Positions 35,003 through 43,644 are shown, counted from the stretch's first letter. The stretch is 64,000 bases of DNA from Paraflavitalea sp. CAU 1676 (GCF_029223285.1 NZ_JARHUJ010000001.1:496001-560000), one strand, 5' to 3'. Translations and numbers: made by a program. The notes: generated by a model not told the origin, from the letters alone.

Positions 35003-36352
35003 TTATCTCAACACCATTTGCCTGTCAGCATCCAACCGGATCAGGATGAACAGCATGGTTGAAAAGGTCAGCAGGGAAGTACCGCCATAGCTGATAAAAG
35101 GTAACGGAATACCAATTACCGGCGCCAAACCGATGGTCATACACACATTAATGGCGATATGAAAAAAGAAAACAGAAGCGACGCCATAGGCGTAACAGCG
35201 GCTAAAGGCGCTTCGTTGCCGCTCTGCAATATTCACGATCCTCAATAATAAAAACAGGTAGATGCCCAGTACAAGGGCGCAGCCCAGAAAACCGAATCCT
35301 TCTCCAATGGTACAAAAGATAAAATCGGTACGCTGCTCCGGCACAAAGTCGAAGCGGGTTTGGGTGCCCTTGAGTAAACCCTTTCCGCCGAAGCCTCCAC
35401 TACCTATAGCGATCTTACTTTGACGTACGTTGTAGTCTGTATCCTTTTTGGTGGTACTCGCTGGTTCTTCCCCTTCCACCGTATTGAGTTTGGCGTAGGG
35501 GTTTTCTTTACCAATGAGCGAGAATATCCGTTCTACCTGGTGCTTCTGGAGCACTTTGGTGAACAGGAATGGCACCACGAATACGATGGTAATGATGCTT
35601 AACCCCCAGATGCCGATGATGGAAAGCATCAACCTCCTTTTCCGCTTGATCTGCTTTCTCATGAAGTAGATCATGGTAACAGCGATGGCAGAAAGCACAA
35701 TGGCGAGGATGATCTTATCAACCAGCAGGGTAGCTACCACCAGCACGCCAATGGAGAAACCGGCAATGAGGTAACCCGCCGGGAAGCCTTCCCGGAACAT
35801 TACTAGGAAGAAGGCAAAGAACACGAGGGCAAGCCCCGTTTCCTTCTGCGCGATCGTGATGGCGGCTGGCGCCAGGATGATCGCCGAAGCAATGAGGTGC
35901 GAGCGTGGTGTGGTAAAATCGGTCTCAACCCTGGAAAGGTATTTGGCAAGCGCCAGGTTCACGAACACCTTACACAGCTCGGCTGGTTGCAGGTTGAAAG
36001 GACCCAGCCTGATGATCGATTCGGTACCTTTTACCTCAGTATGAAAAGGAAATACGAGTAATAACAGAAATATCCCTGCCGCATACCAGATATTGGCGGT
36101 GGCGGTAAAGAACTTGCTATCCGTAAGCAATATGAATAGACCGAGGGTGATGGACGCGATAAAGAAATAGAACTGTTTGCTGTAATCGGTCTTGAAACCA
36201 AGAAAGCTTTGGATCACATTGTCGCCTTCGCGAAAGGTAACCGAAAATATACTCAGCAGGCCGATAGCCACCAGTGCCAGATAGAGCCAGATCAGTACCC
36301 AGTCTACACCTTTAGATATTGCAGGATTTCGTTGGCTCATAGGGTTAGGCAA
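35003..36352 (-). CDS. rodA: Rod shape-determining protein RodA (SEDS glycosyltransferase)
   Basis: A 449-residue polytopic SEDS-family protein that polymerises lipid II during cell elongation, paired with PBP2. About ten hydrophobic segments are visible. The SEDS hallmarks include LGPFNLQPAELCKVFVNLALAKYL, GSGGFGGKGLLKGTQTRFDFVPEQRTDFIF, and near the C-terminus GIPLPFISYGGTSLL. Its start overlaps the 3' end of the upstream mrdA by 8 bases, so translation is probably coupled. It lies between two mrdA copies. An insertion of about 60 residues between helices after KVLQKHQVERIFSL corresponds to the large periplasmic loop typical of RodA. Confidence 0.95.
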   Translation of the reverse strand: MPNPMSQRNPAISKGVDWVLIWLYLALVAIGLLSIFSVTFREGDNVIQSFLGFKTDYSKQFYFFIASITLGLFILLTDSKFFTATANIWYAAGIFLLLLVFPFHTEVKGTESIIRLGPFNLQPAELCKVFVNLALAKYLSRVETDFTTPRSHLIASAIILAPAAITIAQKETGLALVFFAFFLVMFREGFPAGYLIAGFSIGVLVVATLLVDKIILAIVLSAIAVTMIYFMRKQIKRKRRLMLSIIGIWGLSIITIVFVVPFLFTKVLQKHQVERIFSLIGKENPYAKLNTVEGEEPASTTKKDTDYNVRQSKIAIGSGGFGGKGLLKGTQTRFDFVPEQRTDFIFCTIGEGFGFLGCALVLGIYLFLLLRIVNIAERQRSAFSRCYAYGVASVFFFHIAINVCMTIGLAPVIGIPLPFISYGGTSLLTFSTMLFILIRLDADRQMVLR

Positions 36353-38423
36353 GGTTATTTTTTGTGAACAATCTCGGGTCCGGTGTTACGGGAACTACCA
36401 TGCCAAGCGAATGTTTGGGGGCTTTTTCTCTTGAACGGGGGAAAGGTGGCTTCGAGCGTTCGCGCATGAATTTGCGCAGCGCCGAACTATCCTTATACCG
36501 TTGCAGCCAGTTGGCGGCGCGGGCAGAGTCTTCGATGTACTGCAGGTAAGGTATGTAGGATGGCAACAGGCTCGAATGAGCGATCCTGTCCACTTCTTTC
36601 AGCCTTTCTGCGGGCAAACTGTCTTTCAGGTACCTTTCCATCATTAAGCCGGCTATTGGGGCGGCCCAGGTATTACCAAAACCACTGTTCTCTACGATCA
36701 CTGCCAGCGCGATCTTGGGATCTTCGCGGGGGGCAAAGCATACAAACACCGAGTTGTCATCGAGTTTGATACGCCGGCCCTGGATGATGCGGAATTTTTC
36801 GGCAGTTCCCGTTTTTCCGCACACATTGATACCGGGGATCTTGGCCCTGGACGAAGTGCCGTCGATCACCTGTTGCATACCAGCGTGTACAGCTTCATAA
36901 GCGTCATCCGATATCTTGGTCAGTACTTCGTGCTTCTGCTTGAATTTATTCAGGAGGGTGTCGTTGGCCGATTGTCCATCGATGCCCTGTACAAAATGCG
37001 GGGTAAAATAAAAGCCCTTGTTGGCTACAATGCACATGGCATTGGCCAGTTGCAGGGGGGTGGCATTCATCATATCCTGGCCAATACCCAACGTGAGGTT
37101 GGTACAGGAGTTCCAGGAGCCGCGATACACTGTGTTGTATCGGCTGGTGTCGGGCACCAGGCCAGGCAGTTCGCTGGTCAGGTCTACCCCGGTACGTTGA
37201 CCCAGTCCGAAAGCGTTGAGATAATCGCGCCATTTTTCATAGCCTTTTTTGACTCCCCGGTACTCGGGGTTGTCGACAGAGTTGCGGTACACCTGTACAA
37301 AATACGAGTTGCAGGAGTTGGCGATGGCCAGGCGCAAGTTGGCCGCGTGGCCGGGATTGCTGTGGGTACAGGCCGGCTTGCCGTGGCCGCAGCCGAAATA
37401 ACGGCCGCCACAGGGGTAGCCGTAGGAAGGGGTGATGACGCCTTCATCGAGCGCAATGAGCGCGCCCAATGGTTTGAAGGTTGAGCCGGGCTCATAGTTA
37501 CCCTGGATGGCCCTGTTGAGCAGGGGGCCTGCTACATCCAGTGCCAGCTGTCCATAGTTCTTTTGTTTGTTAGGGCCCGTCAGGCTGTTCGGGTCGTAAT
37601 TGGGGCCCGATGCCATGGCGAGGATACCGCCCGTTTTTGGGTCGATGGCCACCACGGCGCCCACTTTATTGGTAATGAGTTTTTCGGCCAGTTGCTGCAG
37701 GTCCATATCGATGGAGGTGCGCAGGTTACGACCGGCAATCGCTGCCGTATCGAAGCGGCCATTTTCGTAGCTGCCTACCAGGCGGTTACGGTTGTCCTTG
37801 ATCATGTATTGCACCCCGCGTGTACCCATCAGGATCGACTCGTAATACGATTCCAGTCCGCTGCGGCCTACGTAATCGCCCATGCGATAAAAGCCTTTCG
37901 ACCTTTTGATAATTCCTGAGTCGGCTTCACCGATGTAACCGAGAATGTGGGCGGCCGCATTGAAGGGATAAACCCGTACGGGGCGCTCTACCAGCGCAAA
38001 GCCGGGAAATTTCCAGATGTTCTCGTCGAGGCGTGCATGCAGTTCGGGTGTCAACAGATCTTCGAATATGGAGGGACGGTAAGGGCCGTTCTTGAAGCGG
38101 GCTTCCAGCATCCGCTTTTTGTATTCGGCGGTATCGATGCCCAGGATATCACAAAGGCTGAAGGTGTCGGTATGTTTGGACTCGGAGGGGGTTACCACCA
38201 GGTCGTACATGATCGTATTGTTGAGGATCGCGCGGTTCTTGCGGTCGAAAATGATCCCACGGTCTGGATATTTCACTTTCGGGAACACGGCATTGTCCAT
38301 GGCCAGCTGTTCATATTTGCCGGAGAACACTTGTAGATTCAGCAGCTGCACTATTATAATGAGGAATATGCCGAGGAAAATGAGCCGGATAATAGTACTG
38401 CGGGATTGATTAAATAGCGCCAT
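36345..38423 (-). CDS. mrdA: Penicillin-binding protein 2 (elongasome transpeptidase)
   Basis: A 692-residue PBP2 that crosslinks new peptidoglycan with RodA. An N-terminal membrane anchor at residues 11-31 is followed by the PBP dimerisation region and the transpeptidase domain. The catalytic motifs are S314 in GSTFK, S370-C-N and K537-TGT. A basic/proline-rich C-terminal tail (about residues 650-692, containing RSKPPFPRSREKAPKH) distinguishes it from the second copy. It is placed in the canonical mreB-mreC-mreD-mrdA-rodA order, so this is probably the ancestral copy. mreD ends 72 bases upstream, and it overlaps rodA by 8 bases. Cysteines near residues 338-352 lie just before the SxN motif. 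Confidence 0.95.
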   Translation of the reverse strand: MALFNQSRSTIIRLIFLGIFLIIIVQLLNLQVFSGKYEQLAMDNAVFPKVKYPDRGIIFDRKNRAILNNTIMYDLVVTPSESKHTDTFSLCDILGIDTAEYKKRMLEARFKNGPYRPSIFEDLLTPELHARLDENIWKFPGFALVERPVRVYPFNAAAHILGYIGEADSGIIKRSKGFYRMGDYVGRSGLESYYESILMGTRGVQYMIKDNRNRLVGSYENGRFDTAAIAGRNLRTSIDMDLQQLAEKLITNKVGAVVAIDPKTGGILAMASGPNYDPNSLTGPNKQKNYGQLALDVAGPLLNRAIQGNYEPGSTFKPLGALIALDEGVITPSYGYPCGGRYFGCGHGKPACTHSNPGHAANLRLAIANSCNSYFVQVYRNSVDNPEYRGVKKGYEKWRDYLNAFGLGQRTGVDLTSELPGLVPDTSRYNTVYRGSWNSCTNLTLGIGQDMMNATPLQLANAMCIVANKGFYFTPHFVQGIDGQSANDTLLNKFKQKHEVLTKISDDAYEAVHAGMQQVIDGTSSRAKIPGINVCGKTGTAEKFRIIQGRRIKLDDNSVFVCFAPREDPKIALAVIVENSGFGNTWAAPIAGLMMERYLKDSLPAERLKEVDRIAHSSLLPSYIPYLQYIEDSARAANWLQRYKDSSALRKFMRERSKPPFPRSREKAPKHSLGMVVPVTPDPRLFTKNNLA

Positions 38424-38495
38424 AGGACAGTGTACAAAAATCTTAGATCAATGTACAAAATTAAAGGGTGAGTATTTTATTAAATTATTGGCGAC

Positions 38496-39029
38496 CTATG
38501 CCGTATTGGTCCGGAATTTCTCCTTCCGGTAAAACAGCAATTCAGTTACCAGGATTAACAACAAACTGATACCCGTTGTTGCCAGCACTTTGCCCAGGAA
38601 AAACCAGAATGAGCCAACATCCAGCCACTCCAGTAAAACCAGGTAAGTATTGTGCAGTAAAGTTAAGATAAGGATATAAGTAGCATAGGGGGCCAGGCCC
38701 ATACTGGTGATGGAGGGCGACTTATAGTTCTGCTCGGCGCCTTCCTGTGGTATCAGGATATTGATGAGGAAGGGACGCAGGTAGGCAATGAGGGTACAGG
38801 CGGCGGCATGCAGGCCGGGAGATACGGTAAAGAAGTCGAGGGAAAGACCAAAAAGGAAGCCAACCAGCGTTAAGGTACCCCTGGGCGTGCGGAAGGGGAG
38901 CCACAGGATGTACAGGAAATAGATATAAGGAACGATAAAACGGTGCAGCGGCGGTATCTGCAATAGTACAAACACCTGGATGAAGATGAATAAAATGAAT
39001 CGGATGGTATTTTTAACTAGATCACTCAT
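38496..39029 (-). CDS. mreD: Rod shape-determining protein MreD
   Basis: A 177-residue inner-membrane protein with about five hydrophobic segments. It connects MreC to the elongasome and is needed for rod or elongated shape where studied. MreD is weakly conserved; the call rests on size, topology, the stretch GTLTLVGFLFGLSLDFFTVSPGLHAAACTLIAYLRP (here read as loops between helices) and its position after mreC. Its start codon overlaps the end of mreC by 8 bases, so the two are probably translationally coupled. The next gene is mrdA on the same strand, so it belongs to one operon. Confidence 0.9.
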   Translation of the reverse strand: MSDLVKNTIRFILFIFIQVFVLLQIPPLHRFIVPYIYFLYILWLPFRTPRGTLTLVGFLFGLSLDFFTVSPGLHAAACTLIAYLRPFLINILIPQEGAEQNYKSPSITSMGLAPYATYILILTLLHNTYLVLLEWLDVGSFWFFLGKVLATTGISLLLILVTELLFYRKEKFRTNTA

Positions 39030-39873
39030 TGGTTTTAATCGAATCCTCCAGTTTTTTTTGCTCTTCTTTGAAAAGATTCTCTACTACGGTAGCGTGTTCG
39101 AGATTATAGAAATCAGTAGCTGTTTTGATCTTCAGCGTGTAGAAATTGCTGGATTTGTCGTCGACCACCTCTGCTACGGAGCCAACCATGATACCGAGCG
39201 GGTACCGGGTGGAGTATTGTGAGGTAATGATGGTATCACCCTTGTTTACCTGCATACTCTTGGGCAGGTTGACCATTGTCAGGAAGTTGGGGTTCTTGCC
39301 GTCCCAGAAAACCTGTCCGGTTTCACCGCTTTTCTTCAGCTTGGCACTAAGGCGGCTTTGGCTGTTGAGCAGGCTCATGGCAATAGCCATGTTATCGCTC
39401 ACCGTAATGATGGTTCCTGCTACGCCGGTGGGGCTGATGACGCCCATGTCTTTACGGACGCCCTGTTTGGCGCCGCGATTAACAGTAAAGTAGTTATTCT
39501 GGAAGTTGATGGAGTTATTGATGACCTTGGCCGACATGAACCACCATTTGCGGTAGTGCCCCAGGGTATCGTAGGCGAGGGTATCCTGGAAAAAGCGGCG
39601 GCTGGTATCGGGCATGTCGAAGTTCTGGCGCAGCTGATTGCGTAACTGCTCATTCTCTATAACCAGGGCTTCGTTGGCTTTTTTAAGCTTGAAGTAGTAT
39701 TCGATGTTATTGTATCGCGCATTGACCTTGCCGGTAACCTCGCTGGCCACGCCCAGGAATGCCGCTTCGTGGAACCGGTTGAAATTGAACAGAATGTACA
39801 GCGCCACCAGTTGCATCACCACGAAGAACAGGAAGTTGAAGTACCTTCTGATGAAAAGAAAAATATTGCGCAC
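39022..39873 (-). CDS. mreC: Rod shape-determining protein MreC
   Basis: A 283-residue bitopic protein. A short cytoplasmic N-terminus is followed by one transmembrane helix (residues 15-31) and a coiled coil (about residues 60-85, ALVIENEQLRNQLRQ). A periplasmic beta-barrel domain follows, with VNRGAKQGVRKDMGVISPTGVAGTI and YPLGIMVGSVAEV. It scaffolds the elongation complex. The start codon is GTG at 39873, since no ATG precedes the first helix and the helix must be near the N-terminus. It is preceded by a terminator-like hairpin after mreB, and overlaps mreD by 8 bases. Length is normal. Confidence 0.94.
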   Translation of the reverse strand: MRNIFLFIRRYFNFLFFVVMQLVALYILFNFNRFHEAAFLGVASEVTGKVNARYNNIEYYFKLKKANEALVIENEQLRNQLRQNFDMPDTSRRFFQDTLAYDTLGHYRKWWFMSAKVINNSINFQNNYFTVNRGAKQGVRKDMGVISPTGVAGTIITVSDNMAIAMSLLNSQSRLSAKLKKSGETGQVFWDGKNPNFLTMVNLPKSMQVNKGDTIITSQYSTRYPLGIMVGSVAEVVDDKSSNFYTLKIKTATDFYNLEHATVVENLFKEEQKKLEDSIKTNE

Positions 39874-39908
39874 GCGCGGTCAGTTTTTAATATTCAGTTC
39901 CACAATTC

Positions 39909-39934
39909 AAAAAGCGTACCTGTGTGAGGTACGC
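39909..39934 (-). terminator. Hairpin with T run between mreB and mreC
   Basis: A perfect 7-bp stem GCGTACC/GGTACGC with a 7-base loop is followed on the minus strand by five T. It lies just after the mreB stop and could cause partial termination (attenuation) of the downstream cell-wall genes. Confidence 0.65.
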
Positions 39935-39952
39935 CGGGTGAATCATTTTAGT

Positions 39953-40978
39953 TTATCGCATCACGAAGGGATAGTGCTCGTAATTCTTAAGGGCCAGTCC
40001 CGTACCCCTTACTACGCTCTTCAGCGGGTCGTCGGCTACGTGCACCGGCAGCTTGATCTTTTGGCTGAGGCGTTTATCGAGACCGCGGAGCAAGGCTCCA
40101 CCACCTGTAAGGTAAAGGCCACGACGGTAAATATCGGCTGCCAGTTCTGGCGGGGTCATTTCAAGGGCTTTCAGAATAGCTTCTTCGATCTTGAAGATAC
40201 TCTTATCGAGGGCTTCGGCGATCTCCTGATAGCTCACCATGATCTGCTTGGGGATACCGGTTACCAGGTCACGACCGTTTACCGGGATATCATCCGGTGG
40301 GTTGTCGAGATCTTTCATGGCGGCGCCGATGTTGATCTTGATTTGCTCGGCTGTACGTTCACCGATCAGCAGGCTATGGTAACGGCGGAGGGCTTCCATG
40401 ATATCGGCAGTGAATTCATCACCGGCGATACGGATACTTTGGTCACAAACGATACCGGCCAGGGCAATCACCGTAATACCGGTGGTACCACCGCCAATGT
40501 CGATGATCATGTTACCAACAGGCTCTTCAACGTCGATGCCGATACCGAGAGCCGCTGCCATCGGCTCGTGCAACAGGTATACTTCTTTGGCACCTGCCTG
40601 CTCGGCACTGTCGCGAACGGCACGCTTTTCTACTTCCGTAATGCTGGAAGGAATACAGATCATCATTCTCCAGCTTGGTGGGAACAATGGTTTTTTGGGG
40701 TAGATCATTTTGATCATCTCCCGTATCATCAATTCGGCGGCGTTAAAGTCGGCGATTACTCCGTCCTTCAATGGGCGAACCGTGCGGATGCTTTCATGCG
40801 TCTTTTCGTGCATCATCAAAGCGCGCTTTCCTACGGCCAGGACGGTTTTGGGATTATTGCGATCCAGGGCAACGATGCTCGGTTCATTTACTACAACTTC
40901 GTCGTTATGGATAATGAGGGTATTGGCTGTACCCAGGTCAATGGCAATCTCCTGGGTAAAAAAGTTGAATAAGCCCAT
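39953..40978 (-). CDS. mreB: Rod shape-determining protein MreB (bacterial actin)
   Basis: A 341-residue actin-like ATPase that forms membrane-associated filaments and guides the cell-elongation machinery. The N-terminal amphipathic start MGLFNFFTQEIAIDLGTANTLI carries the first phosphate-binding loop. IDIGGGTTGITVIAL is the second phosphate loop, and LTGGGALLRGLDKRL lies near the adenosine pocket. The length and motifs are complete. It is first in the mreBCD-mrdA-rodA-mrdA operon. The upstream gap of about 620 bases is likely to contain its promoter, but no clean TAnnTTTG is seen immediately before the start. Confidence 0.96.
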   Translation of the reverse strand: MGLFNFFTQEIAIDLGTANTLIIHNDEVVVNEPSIVALDRNNPKTVLAVGKRALMMHEKTHESIRTVRPLKDGVIADFNAAELMIREMIKMIYPKKPLFPPSWRMMICIPSSITEVEKRAVRDSAEQAGAKEVYLLHEPMAAALGIGIDVEEPVGNMIIDIGGGTTGITVIALAGIVCDQSIRIAGDEFTADIMEALRRYHSLLIGERTAEQIKINIGAAMKDLDNPPDDIPVNGRDLVTGIPKQIMVSYQEIAEALDKSIFKIEEAILKALEMTPPELAADIYRRGLYLTGGGALLRGLDKRLSQKIKLPVHVADDPLKSVVRGTGLALKNYEHYPFVMR

Positions 40979-41058
40979 TTTAAAAGGTCAGATTTTTGGA
41001 TATGAATATAATGCCTGCAAAATTGATGCAAATAATCCGAATTAACAAAGCGTAACCC

Positions 41059-41205
41059 TTACCAGAACAGTATTTTTTCAACATCTGTGAATTCTGTCGC
41101 AGCTTTCTTTCTACTACTATGGCTGTGATCGATCTTTCTTGAATTGCGGTTGCCTACTTCAGCACTAACGCCCGATGTAACTCTTAATTGTTTGTCTGTG
41201 TTCAT
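41059..41205 (-). CDS. Hypothetical small basic protein (48 residues), tentative
   Basis: An ATG-TAA frame encodes a 48-residue peptide, rich in Ser, Arg and Lys in the middle (GNRNSRKIDHSHSSRKK) with an aromatic C-terminus (FTDVEKILFW). It has no membrane segment or cysteine. It lies about 80 bases upstream of mreB on the same strand, within an otherwise gene-free gap. I recognise no family. Support is only the open frame and the contrast of a basic core with a defined hydrophobic end; a chance frame is quite possible. Confidence 0.25.
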   Translation of the reverse strand: MNTDKQLRVTSGVSAEVGNRNSRKIDHSHSSRKKAATEFTDVEKILFW

Positions 41206-41601
41206 TTCAGCTAAATATTTCTAAACGCCCGTGTCGAGCGGCTTTTAGCCGATGCATGAAAAGCGTTTAATGAGCAGTTCTTCTAACGGCAGCCATGCTG
41301 TAAGCAAAAAAGAAGCCAAAGGATCAGGATGCGAAAGCGGCGCAATACTTACAACAACAACCGATGCCGCCGCTTGTTGTACGCTATTTTATCATGCAGC
41401 TTAAAGTCGGTAGGCCACTTGCCGAAACCTGCTCCCCGGGCGGGTTTTGCACGAGGCAGCAAACTGGCTGCATCAGGCAAACCACTACCAACCCCATCCG
41501 TTTTTAAATGCAAATACTTTCTTAAAGTCATGATTCGTTTTAAACCAAATAGGCTAATTTTATTCGAATCGACATTACTAACCAACCATAAATGCTAACC
41601 T
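41206..41601. other. Gap without a recognised gene
   Basis: About 400 bases between the tentative small gene upstream of mreB and the ECF sigma gene. Both strands carry short open frames (for example 41349-41585 minus and 41329-41598 plus), but neither resembles a protein. It is likely the shared upstream region of two divergent operons. No terminator or clear promoter was found. Confidence 0.5.
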
Positions 41602-42153
41602 ATGGCGGTTACCACGCAAGACAGTGAGCTGCTGGTCCAATTCCGTGACCCTGCAACCAAGGAAAGTGCTTATACATCCATCATCCGGAAATACCAGGAA
41701 AAACTATACTGGCATGTGCGCCGTATGGTAGTCGATCATGAAGATGCAAACGACGTTTTGCAGAACGTGTTCATCAGGGTTTGGAACGCACTGGAGAATT
41801 TCCGGGAAGATGCTCAGCTATACACCTGGCTCTACCGTATCGCTACCAACGAAAGCCTTACTTTTTTAGAGCAACAGAAAAAGCGGGCAGCGGTGCCCCT
41901 GGGAGATGTAGAAAGCGGGCTCGAGAACAAGATCAAGGCCGACAAAGATTTCGATGCTTCCAAACTCGAGTGGAAGCTTCAGCTGGCAATTCAGCAATTG
42001 CCTGAAAAGCAGCGTATTGTATTCACTTTGCGATACTACGACGAAATGCCTTACGAGGAGATGTCCAGGGTGTTGGAAACTTCTGAGGGAGCACTGAAAG
42101 CTTCCTATCACCACGCGGTGAAAAAAATAGAAGATTATATCCTGAATCATTAA
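41602..42153 (+). CDS. ECF-type RNA polymerase sigma factor
   Basis: A 183-residue sigma-70 family group-4 (ECF) factor, directing RNA polymerase to specific promoters. Sigma2 core: YQEKLYWHVRRMV and DANDVLQNVFIRVWNALENF, with the WLYRIATNESL that marks region 2.4. Sigma4: LPEKQRIVFTLRYYDEMPYEEMSRVLETSEGALKASYHHA, a typical helix-turn-helix. It has no C-terminal extension. The gene 35 bases downstream is a membrane protein with cytoplasmic-looking motifs and a central transmembrane helix, the usual position of an anti-sigma factor. A Spy-like protein gene follows. Confidence 0.92.
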   Translation: MAVTTQDSELLVQFRDPATKESAYTSIIRKYQEKLYWHVRRMVVDHEDANDVLQNVFIRVWNALENFREDAQLYTWLYRIATNESLTFLEQQKKRAAVPLGDVESGLENKIKADKDFDASKLEWKLQLAIQQLPEKQRIVFTLRYYDEMPYEEMSRVLETSEGALKASYHHAVKKIEDYILNH

Positions 42154-42188
42154 ACCTCCGTTAACAAAAAAGGTCTCATATATAGTTC

Positions 42189-43208
42189 ATGGAGCACAGT
42201 GTCAACATATTAAACGAATTAGAGGCGATCAGTCCCGCAGTAGCCCGGGTGGGGCGGGTAATGCCTTACACAGTTCCGGATGGCTATTTTTCCGGTCTGC
42301 CAGAGGCGGTTATGCGCAGGATCAGGGTAGGTGAAGAGGTTTTGCCTGCTGTTTTGCGAGCGGCCGGCACCAATCCCTACACGGTTCCTGCCGGTTACTT
42401 CGAATTTTTCCCTGCGCAGGTGTTGCAAGTGCTTGCAGCGGGGGCAGCCTCCACCAGAGCCGGTGCGCAGCAGGATACAGACTCGACGTTGCCTGCGGCC
42501 GTTGGTGCCAATCCCTATACTGTTCCCACTGGCTATTTCGATCAGCTGGCCGATACGATACTGCGGCGGGCGAAAGCATCGGATGCTTCCCTGAGCGCAG
42601 CGGAAGAGTTGTCGGAACTGTCGCCTTTGCTAAGCGGCCTTGGTAAGAAGATGCCTTTTGAAACCCCTGCCGGCTATTTCGACGGACTGACGGAGAATGT
42701 TGTTTCGGGCGCCAAAGCCATCGATTTTGTAAATGAAGAATTAGAGAACCTGCCCGCTTTATTGGCCGGTTTGAAAGATAAGCAGGTGTATGAAGTGCCT
42801 GCCGGTTATTTTGAGCAGTTACCGGATCAGGTACTCGCCAGGGTGAAAACTTCGGCAAAGCCTGCCAAAGTGATATCTTTCGGTACAGGTAAAAGGATCA
42901 TGCATTATGCAGCTGCCGCGGTAGTGGCCGGCCTGGTCGCCTTCGGGGCCTGGTGGTTTACGGGCCCTTCCGGCAACCGGCAGGAAGAGCAGATGGCTAA
43001 AAAGGTCAACAAGATCCCCGAAGAAGAATTACAAAGCTATATCGACAACCAATCGGTAGCGATGCCTTCTTCCGACCTGCTGGCCACCAACAACCGGCCC
43101 GATCTGGATGCGGGCGATATGAGCGATCTGTTGCAGAATGTGTCGGATGAAGAGATCCAGAAATACCTTGACCAAAACCTGGTTATTCAACAAACTGCCA
43201 CGAACTAA
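42189..43208 (+). CDS. Single-pass membrane protein with five VPxGYF motifs, candidate anti-sigma factor
   Basis: A 339-residue protein. Residues 1-230 have no signal peptide and carry five copies of a motif of the form PY-x-VP-x-GYF, at about residues 26-34, 63-71, 109-117, 156-164 and 200-208. Each is followed by a helical patch ending in V-x-x-R-x-K-like positions. A single hydrophobic segment (237-257) would anchor the protein in the inner membrane, with the repeats in the cytoplasm. The C-terminal 80 residues are acidic and probably periplasmic; IQKYLDQNL ends it. The fourth copy is degenerate (FETPAGYF). It lies between an ECF sigma and a Spy-like gene. Anti-sigma function is inference from position and topology. 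Confidence 0.6.
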   Translation: MEHSVNILNELEAISPAVARVGRVMPYTVPDGYFSGLPEAVMRRIRVGEEVLPAVLRAAGTNPYTVPAGYFEFFPAQVLQVLAAGAASTRAGAQQDTDSTLPAAVGANPYTVPTGYFDQLADTILRRAKASDASLSAAEELSELSPLLSGLGKKMPFETPAGYFDGLTENVVSGAKAIDFVNEELENLPALLAGLKDKQVYEVPAGYFEQLPDQVLARVKTSAKPAKVISFGTGKRIMHYAAAAVVAGLVAFGAWWFTGPSGNRQEEQMAKKVNKIPEEELQSYIDNQSVAMPSSDLLATNNRPDLDAGDMSDLLQNVSDEEIQKYLDQNLVIQQTATN

Positions 43209-43221
43209 TCTATTTACGATC

Positions 43222-43644
43222 ATGAAGCAATTATTATTAATAGTGTCCCTTTTCTTTACCCTCGGCGCCAGTGTCATTGCGCAGGATGGGGATGATGAAA
43301 AAAAGAATCCCGGCGGGCGGGTGGAGGCGCTGAAGATCGCTTACATTACCCAAAAGCTGAACCTCTCGCCAGACGAGGCCCAGAAGTTCTGGCCGATCTA
43401 CAACAAGTATGCGGCCGAGATCCGCAAGGTAAAGGTGGATGGACGCCTCAACAAGGAAAACGAGATCGATATTGAAGAAAAGCTCCTGACCATCCGAAAG
43501 AAGTACAATACGGAATTTGCCAAAGCAATATCGCCCGAAAAGGTAAATGCGTTCTTCAAAGCCGAGAAGGATTTTGGTACTGTTCTGCAGAAAGAATTGA
43601 TGGAACGCCGACAGCAAAGGCAGGAGAAGAAGAACAGTCAATAA
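43222..43644 (+). CDS. Spy/CpxP-like periplasmic protein (sensor of ECF sigma system)
   Basis: A 140-residue protein with a signal peptide (MKQLLLIVSLFFTLGASVIAQ) and a helical mature domain. It has the Spy/CpxP-type phrase LNLSPDEAQKFWPIYNKYAAEIRKV and a C-terminal Glu/Arg/Gln-rich helix. Such proteins are periplasmic chaperone-like sensors; similar genes next to ECF sigma factors in Bacteroidota are annotated as sensors of the sigma factor. The start at ATG 43222 is used because the longer frame from 43138 lies in the previous gene and lacks a signal peptide. It lies 13 bases after the five-motif membrane protein and is probably the last gene of that operon. Confidence 0.8.
   Translation: MKQLLLIVSLFFTLGASVIAQDGDDEKKNPGGRVEALKIAYITQKLNLSPDEAQKFWPIYNKYAAEIRKVKVDGRLNKENEIDIEEKLLTIRKKYNTEFAKAISPEKVNAFFKAEKDFGTVLQKELMERRQQRQEKKNSQ

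Noticed and set aside
39704-40972. A 422-codon plus-strand open frame opposite mreB and the mreB-mreC gap
   Set aside because: It is antisense to a clear, fully conserved mreB gene and shows no protein-like motifs. Its length follows from the codon bias of the other strand.
41349-41585. A 78-codon minus-strand frame in the gap before the ECF sigma gene
   Set aside because: No motif, atypical composition, and overlapped by another open frame on the plus strand. Not called.
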